Source: an uncultured Bacilli bacterium (lineage in GTDB: Bacteria > Bacillota_I > Bacilli_A > RF39 > UBA660). From it: a stretch of DNA of 5,739 bases. Positions within the stretch are counted from its first letter, which is position 1. Each line of letters opens with the position of its first letter. The position numbers and the translations under genes were made by a program. Positions 5,579 through 5,739 of this stretch are shown in pieces. Location of the stretch: NCBI GenBank assembly GCA_947625005.1, contig CANQNA010000093.1, forward strand, positions 1 through 5,739, given 5' to 3'. Under the pieces are notes generated by a model. It ran no database searches, was not told where the DNA came from, and saw only the letters and a list, made by a program, of their open reading frames with translations.

Positions 5579-5739
5579 TTGAAAGAAGTAGAAGGTTTTG
5601 TAATTAGTGAAACTCCTTATAGTAATTCTTCAAAAGTTATTAATTTATTAACTAAAGAAGGATTGAAAGGAGTTCTTTGTAAAGGAGCAAGAAATTTAAA
5701 AAGTCCTATAAGAAGTATTACTACTAAATTTAGTTATGG
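5579..5739 (+). CDS. recO: DNA repair protein RecO, N-terminal part (cut by window end)
   Basis: This is the first 53 codons of RecO, the mediator that works with RecR to load RecA on SSB-coated single-stranded DNA in gapped-DNA repair. The visible part is the start of the N-terminal OB fold. It has the family pattern EGFVI, then YSNSSKVINLLTKEGLKGVLCKGARN and a KSPIRSITTKFSYG-like ending, equivalent to 'EGIVL...Y.E.nKIVTLLT.E.GKI..MARGAR...S.L....Qpf..G'. The TTG at 5579 is chosen as start because it gives an N-terminus that lines up with the family and has AGAAG at 5566-5570, 8 bases upstream. A GTG at 5570 in the same frame would give a four-base GTGA overlap with yqzL but has no properly spaced site. 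The frame is open to position 5739, so the gene continues beyond the window. Confidence 0.9.
   Translation, partial: MKEVEGFVISETPYSNSSKVINLLTKEGLKGVLCKGARNLKSPIRSITTKFSY

Noticed and set aside
1..5739. Mobile elements, CRISPR arrays, tRNA or rRNA genes
   Set aside because: No transposase, integrase, spaced direct repeats, attachment-site repeats or tRNA/rRNA-like segments were seen. Gene order is that of a conserved chromosomal block.

Overview
The window is very AT-rich, gene-dense bacterial DNA with every recognisable gene on the + strand. Gene content and order match the conserved Bacillota/Bacilli chromosome block known in Bacillus subtilis as yqfC-yqfD-(phoH-yqfF)-ybeY-dgkA-cdd-era-yqzL-recO. 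TGA acts as a stop (ends of yqfD and yqzL) and every tryptophan is TGG, so the standard bacterial code applies and this is not a Mycoplasma-type code. The base composition, the shortened version of the block and the style of the first protein suggest an uncultured, gut-type, low-GC member of Bacilli (for example an RF39-like or Erysipelotrichales-like lineage). That placement is an inference.

Region 1 (1-1345) is a separate transcription unit. A good sigma-A-type promoter (TTGCCA, 17-base spacer, TATCAT) drives a secreted, TasA/camelysin-like two-domain protein, and a strong intrinsic terminator closes the unit.

Region 2 (1392-5739 and beyond) reads as one tightly packed operon: yqfC, yqfD, a VanZ-family membrane protein, ybeY, two cytidine-deaminase-family genes in tandem, era, a 27-codon yqzL and the start of recO. 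Neighbours overlap by 8-14 bases or lie 1-10 bases apart as far as era. Several Shine-Dalgarno sites sit inside the preceding stop region, so translational coupling is likely. Housekeeping functions (16S rRNA and ribosome maturation by YbeY and Era, pyrimidine salvage by Cdd, recombinational repair by RecO) are thus joined to two sporulation-associated genes and a membrane protein. The phoH, yqfF/pgpH and dgkA genes usual at this place in Bacillus are absent.

The most interesting signals are these. The second cytidine-deaminase paralogue has lost all three zinc cysteines and the substrate-binding Asn/Glu pair, yet it is intact and coupled to a zinc-competent copy that is itself unusual in its pocket. 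A perfect 10-bp inverted repeat between era and yqzL places the yqzL start codon in a stem and its ribosome-binding site in the loop. A VanZ gene stands where phoH and pgpH normally sit. A yqfC/yqfD pair is kept in a compact AT-rich genome.
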